Assembly (NCBI GenBank): GCA_002306945.1
Contig: DBTH01000016.1
Span: 1 to 16,587, forward strand
Direction of reading: 5' to 3'
Origin: Methylacidiphilaceae bacterium UBA1321
GTDB taxonomy: Bacteria; Verrucomicrobiota; Verrucomicrobiia; Methylacidiphilales; UBA1321
Length of the DNA stretch: 16,587 nt
The first letter of the stretch is position 1, and each line of letters opens with the position of its first letter. The translations under genes and the position numbers were made by a program. The notes under the pieces are model-generated. The model ran no database searches, was not told where the DNA came from, and worked only from the letters and a program-made list of their open reading frames with translations. Below, in pieces: positions 12,688 to 16,587 of the stretch.

Positions 12688-15030
12688 ATGCACAGAAAAA
12701 CAAAATATTCAGTCCTGCATTGCCGGAAGAAAGACTCCCAGGTTCTCATATTATTCGTGATGGGCCTGGCGGTGATGATCCTCTTTTGCGGCTTTGGACT
12801 CGATGCCGGGCTTTGGTATCTGGATCGGTTGCGCTTGAGCCGTGCGTGCGACTCTTCTGTTATCACGGGGGTTGCCAATTTCGGCAAGGGCAATACAACG
12901 ACGGGCCGTCAGACAGTGGCTACGAAGATGCAGGCGGTCGCGGCGGCCAATTATCCTGATTTCAAATCGGCCACGAATCTTGTGACGACTTCCGTCGATC
13001 ATGGCGCGGGTGGAACCGATTATGTCTACACATACTCGAACACTGCTGGCGATAAAACGTTCGTGGTCACGATTGCAACGGGCGTTAGCGGACAGATTAC
13101 TCTCGCCCGCGCCGAGGCGACGACGCGAACCAAGACGATGTTCATGGGTTTTAGTGGCATCAGCGGCCTGAAGTATCTCCACACCAAGTCGTCGTCAGAA
13201 GCGCAACGGCGGCCCCGATTGATGGTGTTGGTTTTGGATCGATCCGGTTCGATGATCGGTTCCACCGGCGGTGGCCCGATTCTGCCGGGAGCGGTGACGA
13301 ACTTTTTGGGGATGTTCAAGGACGACCCGACGGCCAATGTGGTGGGAATCGTTTCGTTTTCGAGTTTTGCCCGCGTCGAAATGCCTTTGACTACGAATTT
13401 CTGGTATCTGGGCTGTTCACAGATGACAAATGCCGCGGCAGGCGGTTCCTATAGTGCGGTCTCGTCCAGTCCCAATCCCGGCGGGATGAAATTTGGTGGT
13501 GTGACGTGCGCGGACGAGGGGATACGACTGGCTCTGGAAATGATGCGTACCAACGAAGGTTTTACTAATCCCCAGACAGTCAAATTCATCGTGTTCTTTA
13601 CGGATGGCCAATTCAATTCGGCGCGGACTCTTTATGCCGCTCCCACCTGGACAAATATAGTTACAATGGCTTCAGGTATTGATCCCTCCAGATACGCTTC
13701 CAGCGGTCAGACTAATGTATATACGCAGGTGACTACCAACAGCAAAGGAAAGGTCACTACGACGAGTACAACTTTTTACGGGAATACGAATTACCTGCCG
13801 TTTATGTCAAGTGACTCGAGCCTGGTTATAGCCACCCCTTCGACGGCCGGCACACCCCGGGCCTTCACCCGGTATATCACTACAAATACATACGGGTATT
13901 GTTCAACGAATATACCGGTCTGGCTCCAGCCCGGAGCGATTTGCGTGAGCTACAAGACGAATAGTTCCGGCGGCTGGAATGTGACGACAAACTGGAGTTA
14001 TCAGACAAACCGCTGGATCACGAATTCAATCTATTCAAGCGAAAGCAATGTATTGATTGTACCGGGATACGTTGTGGATGGAATCTGCTCCGGCTATCTG
14101 GGAATAGCCAACAAGGCGACTACGGCAAATGGAGCGACCAGTACCTATACCTGGCCGACCTATCCCAATCAGGTTTTCCCGGATGGCAGTCCGACGGCAA
14201 ATGGCTTCCGGTTGATGGCTTTGCAAAATTATTCGAATGTCATCAGTGATCTCCTGATCTTCAAACCTGAAGAGCGCATGAATGCCGCGGATACAAGCGC
14301 GGGACTTTATTATCCAGGAGGGATGTTTTACTGGCTGATTAACAACTATGTTCTGGAATACGATACGAGCCGCTTCCTCAATGGTATTCCCCGCGTTTCG
14401 ACGAACATGGCCACCTGCGATTCCTATGAGGCGGGCTCCCTGTTTTTTAATACAACGTCGGCAGGTGCCACCCAGATTATGAGCAGTGTGAGCGAATGGA
14501 AGCGGGGCGCGCCATGGTGGCTGACCAATAGCTTCGACGTCGTCATGCAGACAACGACAAATAACCGTTATATTCCCCGTACTTTCCAGGGCGATCCCTT
14601 TACGAACAGCGTCTACCAGACCAATTACACGGGTGGCGGAATGATTGTGAAAAATCCGACGACAGGGGTGTTGACGACCAATATCAATACGATGGCGTGG
14701 AACGGTCGTCCAACTCATTACTATAATTTCACAAATGGCAATTGGGCGGCTATTAGTACATGGACGTCCGAGACAACACAGATGTTACCCCTCTGTAATT
14801 GGAAGACACTGACCTACGCCGATTACGCGAGGCAATCCAATGTGATTATTTACGCAGTGGGCTTTGGGGCTGATTCGACGGTTTTGGCTCGAATGGCCAA
14901 TGACCCCAGCAGTCCCTACTATAATTCGAAACAGACTATCGGTGCCTTTTATAATTGTACGACGGCAAGCCAGATTGCCACTTATTTCCAGACGATTGCC
15001 CAGAAGATTCAGGCTTTCATAACTCAGTGA
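12688..15030 (+). CDS. tadG: Giant TadG-like protein with split vWA domain
   Basis: This 780-residue protein begins like TadG: a short basic leader, a membrane helix at about 18-36, then FGLDAGLWYLDRLRLSRACD (36-55), the typical post-helix segment. A von Willebrand A domain starts at about 177 (RLMVLVLDRSGSM), with MIDAS residues Asp184, Ser186 and Ser188, a later TCADEGIRLAL segment, and FIVFFTDGQFN with Asp306. The final strand and helix of the domain (NVIIYAVGFGADSTVLARMA, 718-737, then the C-terminal helix) come only after about 400 Thr/Asn/Ser/Tyr-rich residues (about 312-708) that look beta-rich and adhesin-like, with scattered Cys. TadG proteins act in the envelope or at the surface. 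The start is the ATG at 12688 rather than a TTG two codons earlier. This insertion makes the protein far longer than usual TadG. Confidence 0.88.
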   Translation: MHRKTKYSVLHCRKKDSQVLILFVMGLAVMILFCGFGLDAGLWYLDRLRLSRACDSSVITGVANFGKGNTTTGRQTVATKMQAVAAANYPDFKSATNLVTTSVDHGAGGTDYVYTYSNTAGDKTFVVTIATGVSGQITLARAEATTRTKTMFMGFSGISGLKYLHTKSSSEAQRRPRLMVLVLDRSGSMIGSTGGGPILPGAVTNFLGMFKDDPTANVVGIVSFSSFARVEMPLTTNFWYLGCSQMTNAAAGGSYSAVSSSPNPGGMKFGGVTCADEGIRLALEMMRTNEGFTNPQTVKFIVFFTDGQFNSARTLYAAPTWTNIVTMASGIDPSRYASSGQTNVYTQVTTNSKGKVTTTSTTFYGNTNYLPFMSSDSSLVIATPSTAGTPRAFTRYITTNTYGYCSTNIPVWLQPGAICVSYKTNSSGGWNVTTNWSYQTNRWITNSIYSSESNVLIVPGYVVDGICSGYLGIANKATTANGATSTYTWPTYPNQVFPDGSPTANGFRLMALQNYSNVISDLLIFKPEERMNAADTSAGLYYPGGMFYWLINNYVLEYDTSRFLNGIPRVSTNMATCDSYEAGSLFFNTTSAGATQIMSSVSEWKRGAPWWLTNSFDVVMQTTTNNRYIPRTFQGDPFTNSVYQTNYTGGGMIVKNPTTGVLTTNINTMAWNGRPTHYYNFTNGNWAAISTWTSETTQMLPLCNWKTLTYADYARQSNVIIYAVGFGADSTVLARMANDPSSPYYNSKQTIGAFYNCTTASQIATYFQTIAQKIQAFITQ

Positions 15031-15073
15031 GACACCGCAATCTTCCCATCAAGAGATTTTGGAACTTTGAACT

Positions 15074-15571
15074 ATGACCTGGCGAGGGCTTCTCATCGTT
15101 GTTTTCTGGATGGTGCTGGCTCTGTTGCTGGCGCGGGAGTGGTATGTGAATCTGGAATTGACCCGGCATGTGCCCCGTAGTGCCGTGGAAAGCCTGGAAG
15201 GCGGGAATCAGCCCGTGCGACCTCCATCGGCTGCGAATATCCAGATCGAGAGTTACGATATTAATAAAACGGAGGGCTATCGCTATGAGGCGACGCTCAC
15301 TGTTCGTAACCGGGGTGGAACCGCCGCCAAAAACATCCGCATTTACGTCACTCCATGGCATCACGCGATGGAACCGGGAACCGATGAAAAGGAGATCGAT
15401 CCGAATTTGCCCATCTGGAATGAGGGAAAGTATCTGGTGATTGACCTGCTGAAACCCGGGGAGCAAGTCACCCAGGTGCTTCACTTTGAAGGCGTCGATT
15501 ACGCTGAGCCGCGCAAGTTGCAGACGCAAGAGCCTTTTAAAATCACATTCGATGCGGATGTCGCCAAGTGA
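15074..15571 (+). CDS. Small membrane-anchored beta-sandwich protein (CARDB-like)
   Basis: This 165-residue protein has an N-terminal membrane anchor (about 4-20, LIVVFWMVLALLLARE), with MTWR before it and no good cleavage site, so the rest should face the periplasm. Residues about 55-163 look like one Ig-type beta-sandwich. YEATLTVRNRGGTAAKNIRI (71-90) and VIDLLKPGEQVTQVLHF (122-138) resemble CARDB/DUF11-type modules, in which a strand with N-G-G-T-A is followed by a P-G-E turn. It follows the TadG-like gene by 43 bases on the same strand and is probably part of the operon. No Shine-Dalgarno sequence precedes the ATG. It is not a known Tad core component. A role as an envelope partner of the TadG-like protein is inference from position only. 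Confidence 0.7.
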   Translation: MTWRGLLIVVFWMVLALLLAREWYVNLELTRHVPRSAVESLEGGNQPVRPPSAANIQIESYDINKTEGYRYEATLTVRNRGGTAAKNIRIYVTPWHHAMEPGTDEKEIDPNLPIWNEGKYLVIDLLKPGEQVTQVLHFEGVDYAEPRKLQTQEPFKITFDADVAK

Positions 15572-15575
15572 ATGA

Positions 15576-15592
15576 GCGGTCGTTGTGACCGC
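15576..15592. terminator. GC-rich hairpin between convergent genes
   Basis: GCGGTC-GTTGT-GACCGC forms a 6-bp GC-rich stem with a 5-base loop, 4 bases after the + strand stop and 11 bases beyond the minus-strand stop. Its place between two convergent genes suits a bidirectional terminator, but no T tract follows on either strand, so an intrinsic mechanism is uncertain. Confidence 0.4.
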
Positions 15593-15603
15593 GTCTGGAA
15601 GGC

Positions 15604-16521
15604 TTATTTCAGCTTCAGGGTGAGTTGATTGCCTTCGCTGGGTTTGAGATCCCATTCCTGGGCGGCGTAGGCGACACCGGCGATCCCGATGGCGAGGAGG
15701 GTGAAGCTGACGATGGGCAGGTTGATGCTCGCCGCGCGGAATAGCAGAAACGAAGTTTCCCACCAGACCGAGACGAGAAGGAACTCCAGCACGCCCCCGT
15801 TGATCCATCCGTAACGCAGGAGGAAGGCGGACGAAAGCGACGCGAAAAGGAGGTAGAGGAATACGAGTGCCCACGCCGGGGTGTTACGGATGAAATCGTT
15901 GTTGAGGATGTTGCTGGTGCCAAGCATCTGGAGTTCGACCGGGGAGAGGTTGGGAAGGGCGTTGCCGATGGGGGGCAGATCCTTGTGGTCGGTGCGGCCC
16001 ACCCAGATTTGCCGTCCGCGTAATTCGGTCAGATCGGTTTCCGGGGATTCGCCGCGTTCGCGCTGGAGGGCGAAGACGGGGACGTTGGGGAAGCTGACAG
16101 TCCAGAAGGCGCTGGCGTTTTCGCGAAAACGGAGTTGCAGGCGGCCTTGTTCGTCGATGGGGATGGAGCGCAGGAGCGTGCCGTCGCGACTGCGCAGGTG
16201 GATTTCGTGGCCGAGGAGGACCTCGGATTTTTTTGGGTCGGCGTCGAGGTATTGGATGACGGCCTGGAGCGAGAGGGAGGGGAGAGCCTGATTTTTGTAG
16301 AGGAAGAGCAGCGGCAGGCGGCGACCCTGGCCATTGGTTTCGGGCATGAGGTTGGAAATGCCGACGGAGGCGTTTCCTGCAAAGGTGTCCAGCGGCCAGA
16401 GCGAGGAGTTGAATCGGGGCATGTTGCCGAGGCTGCCGCGGGTGGGAATAGACAAGGGATTGGCGGGGGGGGGGTTGGGGGGGGGCGGGGCCATTATAAA
16501 AAAAAAAAAAAAAAGAAACAC
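15604..16521 (-). CDS. CHASE2-domain membrane protein, N-terminus damaged
   Basis: The C-terminal part of a CHASE2 sensory domain is clear. ASVGISNLMPETNGQGRRLP (51-70) is the GF-N-DG-R-P strand, PSLSLQAV (81-88) follows, IPIDEQGRLQLRF (120-132) is the next block, and RGRQIWVGRT (168-177) then VELQMLGTSNILNNDFIRNT (195-214) match the VEIHAN-like end. Three membrane helices at about 217-236, 243-262 and 268-288 complete the domain. No cyclase, kinase or GGDEF output follows, as the protein stops at residue 305. The N-terminal half of CHASE2 (first helix and the VVxIDD-like strand) is missing. Instead the frame reads through poly-Phe and poly-Pro encoded by homopolymers at 16464-16514 and stays open to the window edge, so the true start is unknown. 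Confidence 0.65.
   Translation of the reverse strand: MFLFFFFFIMAPPPPNPPPANPLSIPTRGSLGNMPRFNSSLWPLDTFAGNASVGISNLMPETNGQGRRLPLLFLYKNQALPSLSLQAVIQYLDADPKKSEVLLGHEIHLRSRDGTLLRSIPIDEQGRLQLRFRENASAFWTVSFPNVPVFALQRERGESPETDLTELRGRQIWVGRTDHKDLPPIGNALPNLSPVELQMLGTSNILNNDFIRNTPAWALVFLYLLFASLSSAFLLRYGWINGGVLEFLLVSVWWETSFLLFRAASINLPIVSFTLLAIGIAGVAYAAQEWDLKPSEGNQLTLKLK
16464..16514. repeat. G-run and A-run low-complexity tract near the window end
   Basis: The + strand holds G10-TT-G9-C-G4 (16465-16490), then CCATTAT and a run of 17 A (16498-16514). These homopolymers fall inside the expected coding region of the CHASE2 gene and encode nonsense-like Phe and Pro runs on the minus strand. A sequencing or assembly artefact at a contig end is the simplest reading. 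A real G-rich structured tract is less likely. Confidence 0.7.
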
Positions 16522-16587
16522 AGACGACGTGCCAAACAGCGCGGCGATACGACGCTGATATGTGGCTACAGCACGCGCACACGTGTT

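Noticed and set aside
16515..16587. Sequencing adapter remnant at the window end
   Set aside because: ACGACGCT at 16549-16556 resembles part of a common adapter, but the match is only about eight bases and the surroundings do not match, so I do not claim it.

Overview
This window carries a nearly complete Tad/Flp (type IVc) pilus secretion locus on the + strand, with accessory genes on both sides. Several traits suggest a member of the Planctomycetes-Verrucomicrobia group or a similar non-proteobacterial Gram-negative: an outer-membrane secretin is present, no cpaD-type lipoprotein gene is seen, several starts lack a Shine-Dalgarno sequence, the TadG-like protein is very large and Thr/Asn-rich, and palindromic intergenic repeats occur. 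This assignment is tentative and no phylogenetic marker gene is present.

Layout. Bases 1-286 and 1193-1507 hold two long imperfect inverted repeats of one sequence family. Between them lies a minus-strand gene for an unrecognised Ala/Thr/Pro-rich protein (287-1192). Next is a GT87-type membrane glycosyltransferase (1508-2746), then a 284-base gene-free leader with weak promoter-like signals. The Tad genes follow: cpaB (3031-3963), cpaC secretin (3953-6460) and tadZ/cpaE (6464-7720). A 195-base gap with a near-perfect palindrome and a competing upstream stem comes next, then the tadA/cpaF ATPase (7916-9454), tadB (9485-10474), tadC (10518-11441), two TadE-like minor pseudopilins (11465-12061 and 12058-12675) and a giant TadG-like von Willebrand A protein (12688-15030). 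A small membrane-anchored beta-sandwich protein (15074-15571) ends the run. A convergent minus-strand CHASE2-domain gene (15604 to about 16521) is broken or truncated near the window end, where long G and A homopolymers suggest unreliable sequence.

How it works together (family knowledge). TadA hydrolyses ATP and drives the TadB/TadC inner-membrane platform, and TadZ positions the machine at the pole. CpaC forms the outer-membrane channel and CpaB assists it. TadE-like pseudopilins and TadG act in or on the periplasmic and surface side. The major Flp pilin, the prepilin peptidase (TadV/CpaA) and TadD are not visible here, so they must be encoded elsewhere or be absent.

The main oddities are: a vWA domain in the TadG-like protein split by about 400 Thr/Asn/Tyr-rich residues; a secretin with a tandemly duplicated N-terminal domain and a long Pro/Ala tail; a TadZ receiver domain whose phospho-acceptor position is Arg; TadE-like proteins lacking Gly at the predicted cleavage site; and the mutually exclusive stems in front of tadA.
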